Shown: positions 47,567-57,183 of the stretch, one piece after another
Position numbering within the stretch: position 1 is the stretch's first letter
How the letters are laid out: each line of letters starts with the position of its first letter
The notes under the pieces: generated by a model
Told to the model about the DNA's origin: nothing
Database searches by the model: none
The model's input: the letters and a program-made list of their open reading frames with translations, nothing else
From: an uncultured Eubacteriales bacterium
GTDB taxonomy: Bacteria > Bacillota > Clostridia > Lachnospirales > CAMVHY01
Direction: 5' to 3'
Length of the DNA stretch: 64,000 nucleotides
Assembly (NCBI GenBank): GCA_948543815.1
Contig: CAOVHW010000006.1
Span: 1 to 64,000 of the forward strand
Made by a program: the position numbers and the translations under genes

Positions 47567-49255
47567 TTAATTAAATTTTGTTTTGTGCTGGTAAAATTTA
47601 AATTTCTCCCAAACTTTTAGTTCAGATAAATTAAAACAAACGCTGGAGATTGCAATCATAATCCAAAATAAAAGAAAGATTCGATAATTATACCAAACGT
47701 TGTCCGCTAAACCTTGGATTAAATATCCAGTAAATCCGGCGCATAAAGAAATTTTGAAAGTTTTGACAAAGTTATCAGTCAAAAATTTATTGTTCGCAAG
47801 TAAATTTTTATAGAATGAAAAAATTACGCATAAAATCAAAATTAATCCCGCTATTCCTAAATCAATTAGAATTTGCAAATAAAAATTGTGGGAGTGGAGC
47901 GCGTATGAAGCTGACAGCGCATATTTTTGGAATATAAAAATAAAAACTTCGCTGCCTAAGCCAATTCCTATTGGCCAAAAATCTTTTATCATTCGGAGTG
48001 AGCCAATCCAAATCCCAACGCGATACGATGTAGAAGTATCAGCCATATTTCCAATGCTCATAAATCGTTGCAAAAATGAATTTGGAATGAATAGCGGAGC
48101 GATTAAAATCAAAAAAAATCCGAGCAACAAAAGTTTTTTGTCGCGCAACAAAATGAAAATAATCATTGCGACAATTAATCCAAGCCAAGCGCCGCGCGAT
48201 AAAGTTAGAAGCATACAAAAGCCAAGCAAGCACGTAATTAAAAATGAAATTATTTTGCAAAATTTATTTTTGAAATAATAGATACTGCCAAAAGTTATTG
48301 GAATCATAAAAAGTAAATATTCGCCCAAAACATTTGGATTAGCGAGCGTGGAAAAAACGCGTGTCGTATTGCCTTCAAACATATTTTCGTCAATCCACAT
48401 ATTTACGGTTGAGTCCAAACCAAAATATTTTTGTGCGATGCCGATTAAAGCAACGATTGCCGACGATATTATCATTAGTGATGCAATTGTGAATAAATTT
48501 TCTTTGTTCGTAATTGTATTTTTAAAGACAAAATAAAATGCGATAAACAATAAATAAATTGCACTCATTTTGAAATTTGGAATGTAAGATATGAATGAAC
48601 TGTAAAAGATTAACGTCGCAAACAAAACTACAAACAAATCTGTCAAATTAATTCGCAGTGAAAATTTGTGCGTAAAAATTAAGTTGAAAACAAACGAAAA
48701 AACTGTTAGCAAAACAATGGCCAAAATAAATTTTGTCGGCAAAATTGGTGTAAAAAATACTAGCGCAAAAATTCCCGCCTTTACATTGTAAAATATTAAA
48801 AGTGCGAATGAAATTGCGATGACAAGCAAAGATTTTTTTACACTGAAAAATTTTGCACAAAAAATGAATAATGTTAAAACAATTAGCCAAAAAATTAAGC
48901 CAGATTTTTTTTCAGCTTTTTTAATTTCGATACCAAAAAATTCGCTCAGAAATTTTACAGATTTTGCGGACAAAGCACATTGTGGGACGTAAATAGTAAA
49001 TATCGAGTCGAGAAATTTTTTACACAAACTTGTTTCGTAAAAATCTGCGAAAAAATTTTGCATTGACAAAAAAATTTGTACGAAAAAATTTAAAATACGC
49101 ATGAAAAAACTTTTTGAAAAAATTTTTTCACCGTCACTTTCATGAAAAATAATTTTGTAAAAAAAACTTGAAAAAATAATTTTGCCTATAGCTTCTGAAA
49201 TTTTTTCCGCTATCAAAAATATTTTACTTTGCCTGTAAAGTTTTTTTATCGTCAT
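47567..49255 (-). CDS. O-antigen ligase/polymerase-like (Wzy_C) membrane protein
   Basis: A 562-aa protein. The N-terminal about 110 residues are amphipathic with a long soluble stretch. About ten to twelve membrane segments follow, and the Wzy_C-type region includes LLTLSRGAWLGLIVAMI (about 350-366), then a large loop with SLRMIKDFWPIGIGLGSEVF and HSHNFYLQILIDLGIAGLI. Such proteins join or polymerise glycans on the outer face of the membrane: O-antigen, capsule, or protein glycosylation. No other glycan gene is nearby, so the substrate is open. It would suit a diderm or capsule-bearing cell. It starts at ATG 49255 behind GGGAG. Confidence 0.9.
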   Translation of the reverse strand: MTIKKLYRQSKIFLIAEKISEAIGKIIFSSFFYKIIFHESDGEKIFSKSFFMRILNFFVQIFLSMQNFFADFYETSLCKKFLDSIFTIYVPQCALSAKSVKFLSEFFGIEIKKAEKKSGLIFWLIVLTLFIFCAKFFSVKKSLLVIAISFALLIFYNVKAGIFALVFFTPILPTKFILAIVLLTVFSFVFNLIFTHKFSLRINLTDLFVVLFATLIFYSSFISYIPNFKMSAIYLLFIAFYFVFKNTITNKENLFTIASLMIISSAIVALIGIAQKYFGLDSTVNMWIDENMFEGNTTRVFSTLANPNVLGEYLLFMIPITFGSIYYFKNKFCKIISFLITCLLGFCMLLTLSRGAWLGLIVAMIIFILLRDKKLLLLGFFLILIAPLFIPNSFLQRFMSIGNMADTSTSYRVGIWIGSLRMIKDFWPIGIGLGSEVFIFIFQKYALSASYALHSHNFYLQILIDLGIAGLILILCVIFSFYKNLLANNKFLTDNFVKTFKISLCAGFTGYLIQGLADNVWYNYRIFLLFWIMIAISSVCFNLSELKVWEKFKFYQHKTKFN

Positions 49256-49278
49256 TAATTTTTTCTCCCAATATTATT

Positions 49279-49306
49279 TTTACAATGAAATTTTAAAGCG
49301 TATAAT
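49279..49306 (+). promoter_or_regulatory. Promoter of tilS-hpt-ftsH
   Basis: TTTACA (49279-49284), 16-bp spacer, TATAAT (49301-49306). The predicted start of transcription, near 49313, lies beyond a possible upstream TTG at 49312, which supports the later tilS start. Confidence 0.78.
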
Positions 49307-49341
49307 TTCCTTTGTCAAACAAAAAATTGGTGGTGATAATA

Positions 49342-50649
49342 TTGCTTGATAATTTTTTGCAAACTATTTCACATTACAAAATGTTAAACAATGGTGAAAA
49401 AATAATTGTTGCAGTATCAGGTGGAATTGATTCATCCGTACTCTTAAATTTGTTCCTACGTATCCAAAATCTTTTTGATTTACAATTAATTGTTGCGCAT
49501 TTAAATCATGGACTTCGTCAAAATGAATCTGATGATGACGAAAAATTTGTCGCCGATTTATGCGCGCAAAATAAAATTATTTTTGAAGCTAAAAAAATTA
49601 ATGTCAAAGATTTTGCTCGTAAAAATAAATTTTCAATTGAGGAAGCCGGTCGTATTTGTCGGTATGATTTCTTCTCTCACTTACTTACAAAATATCATGC
49701 CGATAAAATTGCAACCGCTCATAATAAAAATGATAATGTCGAAACTATTTTAATGAAACTTATTCGTGGATGTGGAAGTTTTAGCGGAATTATGCCCGTA
49801 AATAAAAAAATTATTCGCCCGCTAATAAATATTGAACGGGCGCAAATTGAAACTTATTGCTATGAAAATAATATTTCGTACAGAATTGATAGTTCAAATC
49901 TAAATTGTGAATATACGCGTAATAAAATACGCAACATAATTCTGCCGCAAATTTTATCTATTAATCCAAACTTTATTGATACTATTTCTTGTAGTACAAA
50001 AATTATTTCTGATGAAAGTAATTTTTTAAATCAATTAGCACTAAAAAATATTAATTCAAATAAAATTTCCGTTACTAAATTAAAATCTTTACCACAAGTA
50101 TTACAAAAAAGAATTATACGCATAATAATAAGAGATGAAATTTCGTCGAAACATATTAATTCTATAATTGAGTTACTCGATAAACCTAATGGGAAAAAAA
50201 TTTCGTTGCCAAATAATATTACAGTAGAAAAAAATTTTGACGAAATTATGTTCTTTTACAATCATAACTATAATTTTGAGTACGAATTAAAATTAAATCA
50301 GGTTACTTTTATCCCGCAGCTAAATAAATTTTTACTTATTAGCGATAAAAAAAATAGTAACTGTACAAAAATTTTTCACTGTGATAATATAAATAAGATA
50401 ACAGTAAGAAATTATAGATGTGGCGATAAGATATTCTTTAAAAATTTTGGCCATAAAAAATTAAAAAATATCTTTAACCAAAATAAAATTTGGCCCAATT
50501 TTTATCACTCTTTCCCACTCCTTACTGTCAACGATATTGTTATTTGGATTATGAATACCGACATAATTACTAATTATGATACCGGTAAGATCTATTTTAT
50601 TCATACTTGGGAGGATACTAATGATAAAAGATGTACGCTCGCAACTTAA
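49342..50649 (+). CDS. tilS: tRNA(Ile)-lysidine synthetase TilS
   Basis: A 435-aa enzyme that modifies C34 of the minor tRNA-Ile to lysidine. The PP-loop SGGIDS is at 26-31, followed by the N-type ATPase domain with HLNHGLRQNESDDDE (about 54-68) and a C-terminal domain (about 330-425) with TVRNYRCGDKIFF. I chose TTG 49342 behind GGTGGTGATAATA, giving MLDNFLQTI. It overlaps hpt by 29 bp and lies in the conserved tilS-hpt-ftsH cluster. Confidence 0.95.
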   Translation: MLDNFLQTISHYKMLNNGEKIIVAVSGGIDSSVLLNLFLRIQNLFDLQLIVAHLNHGLRQNESDDDEKFVADLCAQNKIIFEAKKINVKDFARKNKFSIEEAGRICRYDFFSHLLTKYHADKIATAHNKNDNVETILMKLIRGCGSFSGIMPVNKKIIRPLINIERAQIETYCYENNISYRIDSSNLNCEYTRNKIRNIILPQILSINPNFIDTISCSTKIISDESNFLNQLALKNINSNKISVTKLKSLPQVLQKRIIRIIIRDEISSKHINSIIELLDKPNGKKISLPNNITVEKNFDEIMFFYNHNYNFEYELKLNQVTFIPQLNKFLLISDKKNSNCTKIFHCDNINKITVRNYRCGDKIFFKNFGHKKLKNIFNQNKIWPNFYHSFPLLTVNDIVIWIMNTDIITNYDTGKIYFIHTWEDTNDKRCTLAT

Positions 50650-51154
50650 TGTTTTAATCTCTAATGATAAAATTCAAGAACGCATTAAGGAATTAGCTCA
50701 AAATATCTATGACGATTATCATGGTAAACCATTAACTTTAGTCTCTATCCTTAGAGGTAGTATTTTCTTTACTGTAGATTTATCTCGTAAACTTGATTTG
50801 ATTTTTGATATGGAATTTGTTGAACTATCAAGTTATGGAAATGATTTTGAAAGCTCTGGGAATATCAAAATTAATAAAGACTTAACAAATCCTGTTGAGA
50901 ATCGTCATCTGTTAATTATTGAGGACATAATAGATACGGGCCATTCACTTAAATTTATTACGGAACATCTTAAAAAATATAATCCACTTAGTATTGCTAC
51001 ATGTGTACTTTTAGATAAAGCAAGTAAAAGAATAGCGGATATCACTCCAAATTATGTAGGCTTTGTTATCCCGGATAAATTTATTATCGGTTATGGTTTA
51101 GATTATTATGGACATTTTAGGAATGTAGATTATATTGGATATTTAGGTGAATAG
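50621..51154 (+). CDS. hpt: Hypoxanthine phosphoribosyltransferase
   Basis: A 177-aa purine salvage enzyme with the PRPP-binding motif IIEDIIDTGHS (about 98-108), LVSILRGSIFF (about 41-51) and the C-terminal YGLDYYGHFRNVDYIG. I chose ATG 50621 behind TTGGGAGGATACTA; the longer frame from 50576 lacks a ribosome-binding site. It starts inside the end of tilS and precedes ftsH by 21 bp. Confidence 0.95.
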   Translation: MIKDVRSQLNVLISNDKIQERIKELAQNIYDDYHGKPLTLVSILRGSIFFTVDLSRKLDLIFDMEFVELSSYGNDFESSGNIKINKDLTNPVENRHLLIIEDIIDTGHSLKFITEHLKKYNPLSIATCVLLDKASKRIADITPNYVGFVIPDKFIIGYGLDYYGHFRNVDYIGYLGE

Positions 51155-51175
51155 ATTTTATAAGGAGGTTTTATT

Positions 51176-53002
51176 TTGAAGAAATATTCAAAAACGATAA
51201 CGGCATACTTTACAATTTTTTTATTGATAGTAATAGCATTTTGGCTCTCAAATTTTTTGATACCGCAAAAATCTACCGATGTTTATATATATAGTGATTT
51301 AATAAAATCAATGGAAGCTGGAATGGTAAAAAGTTTAGAGATTAGCCGCGATACTGATATCAGTGATAGCGGTACGGTAAAAGTTATTTTCGATAACGGT
51401 AAATTTGAAACATTACAGATACCAAGTATGTCAAATTTCATGGAACTAGCAAATAGATATTCAGTTTTATATGATTTTGCGATACAAACAGACCCAGTTC
51501 CGAAAACAGGATTTATTGTTCAATTTATTTCGCCATTATTAATGACATTATTCTCAATTTTTGCTTTGCTGTTTATTATGCAAAAAATTCAAGGTGGAAT
51601 GGGCGGTGGTAAAATCCTTTCATTTGGTTCCAATAAGGCCAAAGCCGTTCAGTCTGATAAAAATAAAGTTACGTTTAATGAAGTTGCAGGATTAGATGAA
51701 GAAAAAATTGAACTTCAGGAAATCGTTGAATTTTTAAAAACGCCAAAGAAATTTATGGATATCGGTGCAAGAATTCCTAAAGGCGTTTTGCTTGTCGGAC
51801 CACCGGGAACCGGTAAAACTTTATTAGCAAAAGCTGTCGCAGGTGAAGCTGGTGTTCCTTTCTTTAGTATTTCAGGTTCAGATTTCGTTGAAATGTTTGT
51901 TGGTGTTGGCGCATCGCGCGTTAGAGATTTGTTCGAACAAGCCAAAAAAAATTCGCCGTGTATAATTTTCATCGACGAAATTGATGCTGTTGGCCGTAGA
52001 CGTGGCGCAGGACTCGGTGGCGGCCATGATGAACGCGAGCAAACTTTGAATCAATTGTTGGTTGAAATGGATGGTTTCGGTTTGAATCAAGGCGTGATTG
52101 TTGTCGCTGCTACGAATCGTCCGGATATTTTAGACCCGGCACTATTAAGACCGGGACGTTTTGACCGTCAGGTTGTTGTTGATAAACCTGATGTGAAAGG
52201 TCGCGAGGAAATTTTGAAGGTACATTCAAAAGGGAAATTGTTGGCCGAAGATGTAAATTTAAAAACGATTGCGCAAACGACGGCAGGTTTTACAGGTGCA
52301 GATTTGGAAAACTTGCTTAATGAGTCGGCTCTTTTAGCGGCGCGTGCGAATAAAAAAGAAATTACAATGGAAGAAATACGGCGGGCGTTTATCAAAGTTG
52401 GAATAGGAACGGAAAAGAAAAGTCGGGTTATTTCTGAGAAAGAGAAAAAAATTACGGCGTATCATGAGGCCGGCCACGCAATTTTGTTTGAGAAGTTATC
52501 TGAGCTCGATCCAGTGCACATGATTTCAATTATACCGACAGGAATGGCTGGCGGTTATACAATGAATATTCCGCTTGAAGAACAAAATTATATTACACAA
52601 AGAAAAATGGAACAGACAATTATTTCACTTTTGGGTGGGCGTGCAGCTGAAGAAATTGTGATTGAAGACATAACAACTGGTGCGTCAAATGATATTGAAC
52701 GTGCGACAACTATTGCGAGAAATATGGTTACGAAATATGGCATGAGTAAAAGTCTTGGGCCGATTCAGTTTGGTGATAACAACGAAGAAATATTTTTGGG
52801 TCGCGATATCGGGCACACACGAAATTATAGTGAAAAAGTTGCGTATGAAATTGACAACGAAGTAAGAGAAATTATAAAGAAAGCTTACGATGAAGCTAAA
52901 AAAATTATTCAAGAAAATATTATTGTATTGCATAAAACGGCTGGATTGTTAATTGAAAAAGAAAAAATTACCGGCGATGAATTTAGATTGTTATTTAATT
53001 AA
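51176..53002 (+). CDS. ftsH: ATP-dependent zinc metalloprotease FtsH
   Basis: A 608-aa membrane-bound AAA+ protease. Two membrane segments (about 9-29 and 113-136) flank a periplasmic/extracytoplasmic domain. Walker A GPPGTGKT is at 208-215, Walker [12 protein letters not shown] at 263-273, the second region of homology near 311-330, and the zinc site HEAGH at 430-434. It degrades misfolded and regulatory membrane proteins. It starts at TTG 51176 behind AAGGAGG and is followed by palindromic repeat copy B, which can act as its terminator. Confidence 0.98.
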   Translation: MKKYSKTITAYFTIFLLIVIAFWLSNFLIPQKSTDVYIYSDLIKSMEAGMVKSLEISRDTDISDSGTVKVIFDNGKFETLQIPSMSNFMELANRYSVLYDFAIQTDPVPKTGFIVQFISPLLMTLFSIFALLFIMQKIQGGMGGGKILSFGSNKAKAVQSDKNKVTFNEVAGLDEEKIELQEIVEFLKTPKKFMDIGARIPKGVLLVGPPGTGKTLLAKAVAGEAGVPFFSISGSDFVEMFVGVGASRVRDLFEQAKKNSPCIIFIDEIDAVGRRRGAGLGGGHDEREQTLNQLLVEMDGFGLNQGVIVVAATNRPDILDPALLRPGRFDRQVVVDKPDVKGREEILKVHSKGKLLAEDVNLKTIAQTTAGFTGADLENLLNESALLAARANKKEITMEEIRRAFIKVGIGTEKKSRVISEKEKKITAYHEAGHAILFEKLSELDPVHMISIIPTGMAGGYTMNIPLEEQNYITQRKMEQTIISLLGGRAAEEIVIEDITTGASNDIERATTIARNMVTKYGMSKSLGPIQFGDNNEEIFLGRDIGHTRNYSEKVAYEIDNEVREIIKKAYDEAKKIIQENIIVLHKTAGLLIEKEKITGDEFRLLFN

Positions 53003-53023
53003 AATTAAATTTTACTTTTCTTT

Positions 53024-53154
53024 TTACTTTTCTTTAGAAAAAGAAAAGTAAACAAAAGAAACCAGATAAAAAATCTTTGCGAGTTTGCGCAAAGATTTTT
53101 TTATAAAGTTTCTTTTTTGATTTACTTTTTTCTTTTCAAAGAAAAAAGGAAAGG
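53024..53154. repeat. Dispersed palindromic repeat, copy B
   Basis: It fills the convergent gap between ftsH and the nucleoside kinase gene (the gap is 210 bp). The central hairpin ATCTTTGCG (53073-53081) pairs with CGCAAAGAT (53088-53096), flanked by A and T runs. It is nested inside outer arms GTAAACAAAAGAAAC (53048-53062) and a matching GTTTCTTTTTTGATTTAC (53108-53125). Two further ACTTTTC/GAAAAGT hairpins lie at either side, including 53178-53205. It aligns with copy A at 47426-47543. Confidence 0.85.
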
Positions 53155-53212
53155 TCTTGATTTTTGATTTTAAATCTTTACTTTTCTTTAGGAAAAGGAA
53201 AAGTTTTTTTAT

Positions 53213-54847
53213 TTAATAAAAACAACTGCCGCCAATAAATTCGCGCAAGATAGAATTTTGCGGAATATATTTTGTATTTACGGTAAGAAAACTATTCATG
53301 AAACGGATCAAACGATTGGCTTCAGTGTATTCGCTGTTATCAGCACTTATGTCAAAAAGTAATGGCAAAGCAAATTGTTTTAGCGCAGACATTTCATATA
53401 CCAGTGCAGAATTAAAAAACATATCAGCTTCTTCTTGATATGGGAAAATATAATTATTTTCGCCGCGTAAAACGGTTCGCCAAATATTTATAGTACTTTT
53501 AGCATCGAAGTTACGGAATTGATTATCGCGGACAATTCTACGAACTAAACGTGTATCAGTTGTCGAAATTCGATTGTGATCGTCAATATTTAATTGTGCG
53601 AGTGCGCTCACAAAAATTTTGAATTTATAATCTTTCGGGATTGAAGCAGTTAATTTTTCATTTAAGCCATGAATGCCTTCCATTATCAATATGTCGTCAT
53701 CGTTTAACTTTATGAAACGGTTGCTTCTTTCACTCAATCCCGACACAAAATTATAACGAGGAAGTTCAACAATTTTTCCATTCAAAAGATTTACCAAATC
53801 GTCATTTAATTGTTTTACATTTAAAGCTTCGAGTCTTTCAAAATCGTGCTCACCATTTTCATCAAGTGGAGAGTCATCACGATTTAAAAAGTAATCGTCA
53901 ATGGAAATTATGTGCGGTTTTTTGCCGTTTACACGTAATTGTAAAGAAAGTCGATGAGCGAAAGTTGTTTTACCGGAAGAAGTTGGGCCACCAATTAAAA
54001 TTATTTTTTTGTTGCTTTCACAAATTTTTGTGGCGATATTGACGATTTTATTTTCATGAAGTGCTTCGGATAAGTAAATTAATTCTTTGGATTTACCTTT
54101 GCAAATTATTTCATTGAGTGAGGAAAGTGTTTGGAGATTTAAAATTTTAAGCCAATGAGAGTATTCCAAAAAAACTTGTGAAACTTTTTCATTAGGTTGA
54201 ATTTCTTCAAATTCGTAAGGTTTGTTGAACAATGGGAATTGAACGACAAATCCATTTAACTTTGTGTGTAAAAAGAATTTTTTGATATAGGCAGTAGATG
54301 GAAGCATTGGGCCGTAATAGTAATCGTAATACCAATTTAATTTGTAAAGATTTAAATTTGAATTGCGATTATATTTGAAACGACTATCATTGTCGCAAAA
54401 TCTTTTCATAATTGTTAATGCAGTGTCAATTTGTACGGACAATTTTTGAATAGTTATATTTTTGTCAATAACTTCGTACATTTTTTTTTCTATTTGCCGT
54501 AATAAATTAGGAGTAACGGGAACGGAATCGATTTCACAATAATAATTTTTGTTGATAGAATGTTCGATAATGACACGAGTTTTTTCACCACAGAGTGATT
54601 TTATGGCGTATATCAATAAAAATACGACGCTGCGTTGATAAGTTCGGTAGCCATTTGGATTTGAGATGTCAAGGAATTCTATCCGGCAATCATTTTCAGG
54701 GTAAATAATTTCTGACAAATCATTTAATCGATTATTAACTTTAGCCAAAATTATTTCGTTGGAGAAATATGATTGAAACTTTTTACTTAATTCTAAAAGT
54801 GATGTGCTTTTAGTGAGTTCGATTTTTTCGCCTAAAACAGTTATCAT
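53213..54847 (-). CDS. Nucleoside kinase with N-terminal TGS domain (uridine kinase-like)
   Basis: A 544-aa three-part protein. An N-terminal TGS-like domain (about 1-60) precedes a ThrRS-type second additional domain (about 65-230; the family HxxxH pattern is only partly visible), then a phosphoribulokinase/uridine kinase domain with Walker A GGPTSSGKTTF (about 286-296), DDYFLNRDDSP and LIMEGIHGLNE. This fused architecture is known in clostridia and relatives as a nucleoside kinase; the physiological substrate is unclear. It starts at ATG 54847 behind GGAGGTTCCCTT. Confidence 0.9.
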   Translation of the reverse strand: MITVLGEKIELTKSTSLLELSKKFQSYFSNEIILAKVNNRLNDLSEIIYPENDCRIEFLDISNPNGYRTYQRSVVFLLIYAIKSLCGEKTRVIIEHSINKNYYCEIDSVPVTPNLLRQIEKKMYEVIDKNITIQKLSVQIDTALTIMKRFCDNDSRFKYNRNSNLNLYKLNWYYDYYYGPMLPSTAYIKKFFLHTKLNGFVVQFPLFNKPYEFEEIQPNEKVSQVFLEYSHWLKILNLQTLSSLNEIICKGKSKELIYLSEALHENKIVNIATKICESNKKIILIGGPTSSGKTTFAHRLSLQLRVNGKKPHIISIDDYFLNRDDSPLDENGEHDFERLEALNVKQLNDDLVNLLNGKIVELPRYNFVSGLSERSNRFIKLNDDDILIMEGIHGLNEKLTASIPKDYKFKIFVSALAQLNIDDHNRISTTDTRLVRRIVRDNQFRNFDAKSTINIWRTVLRGENNYIFPYQEEADMFFNSALVYEMSALKQFALPLLFDISADNSEYTEANRLIRFMNSFLTVNTKYIPQNSILREFIGGSCFY

Positions 54848-54858
54848 AAGGGAACCTC

Positions 54859-55635
54859 CTATAAAATGTGAAAGAAATTTAACTTGTCATTAGCGCACAA
54901 AATTTCTATTGAGCAATATTTTTCGAGCTGTGATTTAAGAGCGGGTGCAAAAATTTTTTCACTAGCATTGTGAGTGATATCAATTAAGTTTAAATTCAAA
55001 TCGTGCGCAGTAAAAACGTCGTGATATTTTATATCGCCAGTCAAATAAACATTACAATTTTTTTCTTTTGCGAGTAAAAAATATTTTACATGCGAGGCAC
55101 TGCCGCTACAAATTGCCACTTTTTTTATAAATTCATCTTTATTTCCATAAAAATTAATTTTCTCAAGCTTTAATTTATTTTTGACAAAATTTGTGAATGT
55201 GTCAAGTTCCATTTCATTTTTTAAAACGCCAACTCTGCCCATTGAACCATATTGCAAATCTTCAAATGATTCCATTTTTTCGAGTTCAAGTAAATCAAAC
55301 AAAGTAAAATTTGTTCCGTAGTCAGCAATGTCAAGATTTGTATGCGCGACATATAAACAAATTTCATTTTTAATTAATTTTGCAATGCGATTGCTTTCGG
55401 CGGTGTCAGAAATTTTTTTCACAGACGTAAATAAAATTGGATGATGCGTGATAATCATATTTGCGCCAAGTGTCAAAGCTTCATCAATTATTTCATCAGT
55501 CAAATCTAAACCGATAAGGATTTTGTTTATTTTTTGATCACAGCGACCGACTATTAATCCGACATTATCCCAATCAAGTGCGAAATTTTCGGGCGCAATT
55601 TTATTCATTACAGAAATTATTTGTGAGCAAAGCAT
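54859..55635 (-). CDS. Nif3-like dinuclear metal-centre protein
   Basis: A 258-aa protein of the Nif3/YqfO family (GTP cyclohydrolase I type 2 homologue). Metal-binding motifs are MIITHHPILF (about 59-68), HTNLDIAD (about 98-105) and LIDITHNASEK near 222-232. The inserted PII-like domain of longer YqfO proteins is absent. Biochemical role is uncertain across the family. It overlaps trmK by 19 bp, a pairing that is very common in Bacillota. Confidence 0.93.
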   Translation of the reverse strand: MLCSQIISVMNKIAPENFALDWDNVGLIVGRCDQKINKILIGLDLTDEIIDEALTLGANMIITHHPILFTSVKKISDTAESNRIAKLIKNEICLYVAHTNLDIADYGTNFTLFDLLELEKMESFEDLQYGSMGRVGVLKNEMELDTFTNFVKNKLKLEKINFYGNKDEFIKKVAICSGSASHVKYFLLAKEKNCNVYLTGDIKYHDVFTAHDLNLNLIDITHNASEKIFAPALKSQLEKYCSIEILCANDKLNFFHIL

Positions 55636-56279
55636 TGTAAAGCCTCCAAGTATAAATCATAAAATTTTTGTGCATCGCAATTAAATTTTTTTATGCGCGA
55701 TAATTTTTTAATTTGTAACGCTAAAAATTTTTTTAGTAGTGGATTTTTTTGTTCGAGTAAAATTTTCCCGACAGCATAATCTTTTTCATCATAAAAAATA
55801 TCGTAGCCACGTCGAGCATTAATTATATTATAAAATTTTTGTTGGTATAAAAAAATTTCATTGACGATTTTGAATCCAACACAATGTAATTTTTTGCGTA
55901 CGTAATAAAAATTATTTTGTGGTTGTAAAATTAATTGGTCGATGCCTGACAAATTTTCATGACTAATTATATCACAAATAATAAGTCCGCCCATTCCAGC
56001 AATTATTCCTGTTTTAACTTCGCCCGGTAAAATATTTTTTAAGCCATCACTGAGTCGTGTCTGTATGAAATTTTGCAGGCCAAGGTTTAAAATATTTTTT
56101 TGTGCAATATCCAAAGGTCCTTGACGAATATCTGTCGCAATTGCTTTTTGGATTTTGCCGCGTAAAAAAGCAGCTATCGGAACATACGCATGATCAGTTC
56201 CGATATCTGCAATGCTATTATTTTCTATTTCATTTATGATAAAGTTTAGTCGCCTTGATATTTTCAATTTAATCACCAT
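55617..56279 (-). CDS. trmK: tRNA (adenine22-N1)-methyltransferase TrmK
   Basis: A 220-aa SAM-dependent methyltransferase. The SAM motif IADIGTDHAYVPI is at about 19-31, followed by ATDIRQGPLDIAQKN, and GIIAGMGGLIICDII lies at about 92-106. The C-terminal helical region contacts tRNA. It overlaps the Nif3-like gene by 19 bp. It starts at ATG 56279; the weak AAAAAATGGTG-type upstream region gives no strong ribosome-binding site. Confidence 0.92.
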   Translation of the reverse strand: MVIKLKISRRLNFIINEIENNSIADIGTDHAYVPIAAFLRGKIQKAIATDIRQGPLDIAQKNILNLGLQNFIQTRLSDGLKNILPGEVKTGIIAGMGGLIICDIISHENLSGIDQLILQPQNNFYYVRKKLHCVGFKIVNEIFLYQQKFYNIINARRGYDIFYDEKDYAVGKILLEQKNPLLKKFLALQIKKLSRIKKFNCDAQKFYDLYLEALQCFAHK

Positions 56280-56292
56280 TTTTTCTCAAGTC

Positions 56293-56326
56293 AAAAAAAA
56301 TACCTCAAATTTTATTAGAGGTATTT
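56293..56326 (-). terminator. Terminator of the 56338-57750 gene pair
   Basis: TACCTC (56301-56306) pairs with GAGGTA (56318-56323), extended by A/T pairs. Eight T follow on the minus strand (plus A at 56293-56300). Confidence 0.85.
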
Positions 56327-56337
56327 TATCATATTGA

Positions 56338-57159
56338 TTAAATTAATAAGCAACTTTTTTGATGATTTTCTTGTTGATTAGGTTTAATTTTTGTTGTATC
56401 AAAAGATTGAGAATCTTTATCTCGTTCATTGCCATTTTGATTTAATTCAGTTGAAGTTAATTCATTTTTATCATTAAGTTTTTCATATTTATTATTTTTT
56501 CTTTTGCAATCATTAAATATAAATTTAACTGAAAAAAATAATCCAATACCTATTAATATACTTGTTACTATACCTATACCAATTTTTGTTGCCAATACAG
56601 TTCCTAAAAGAGTTAAAGGAATTGTACCCGTGCCAAAAGTTAAAACGCTAATAATTACAGCAAAACTAAGAGGAATTAAAATTATTAAGGCCTTAATAAT
56701 TTTAGATAAAATTGATTTGATTTTTTCATTATTTGTATTTGGTTGAATTTCAGTTTTATTTTCTTCTATGACATTTAAATTATTTAAATTAATATTTGGA
56801 ATATAATTAACTATTTCATTTAACATATCTTTATTTTTTTCACTATCTAAATTTAAATCATTAAGAAAATATAATTTTAGTTCATCTTCGAAATTTTTAA
56901 AAGCAATTTTTATTGATTTAAAATTAGTTTTACCACAAAATCCATCAACATAATAATAAACAAATTGATAATTCAATTCACATGAATGACTACCTGTAAA
57001 ATTAACATTAATAATTGTTTCGAGTAAGTTTTCATCTTCAGAACTCTTGTTGAAATCATAAACTTGTCCATTAACTTCAATTTGAGTAAATTTAAATGAT
57101 TTATCATCTTGCCAATATTTAGGTGCGAGAATTTTTATTGAAATTTGTTTTTCAGACAT
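56338..57159 (-). CDS. Unknown protein: soluble domain fused to one glycine-rich membrane hairpin (family member 3)
   Basis: I do not recognise this 273-aa protein. Residues 1-120 form a beta-rich soluble domain that resembles the N-terminus of the neighbouring 57184-57750 protein (FTQIEVNGQVYDFNKS at 24-39 against YTRIEVNGVSYNFIKS). After a charged linker (about 120-150) comes a single hydrophobic hairpin (about 156-215). Its core SVLTFGTGTIPL (171-182) matches the hairpin cores of the proteins at 48-776 and 2177-2821. A polar N/K/Q-rich tail follows. It therefore joins two modules seen separately elsewhere in the window. It lies 24 bp behind its neighbour, in one transcript. Function unknown. 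Confidence 0.85.
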   Translation of the reverse strand: MSEKQISIKILAPKYWQDDKSFKFTQIEVNGQVYDFNKSSEDENLLETIINVNFTGSHSCELNYQFVYYYVDGFCGKTNFKSIKIAFKNFEDELKLYFLNDLNLDSEKNKDMLNEIVNYIPNINLNNLNVIEENKTEIQPNTNNEKIKSILSKIIKALIILIPLSFAVIISVLTFGTGTIPLTLLGTVLATKIGIGIVTSILIGIGLFFSVKFIFNDCKRKNNKYEKLNDKNELTSTELNQNGNERDKDSQSFDTTKIKPNQQENHQKSCLLI

Positions 57160-57183
57160 ATCTTTTCCTTTTTTAGATTAAAA

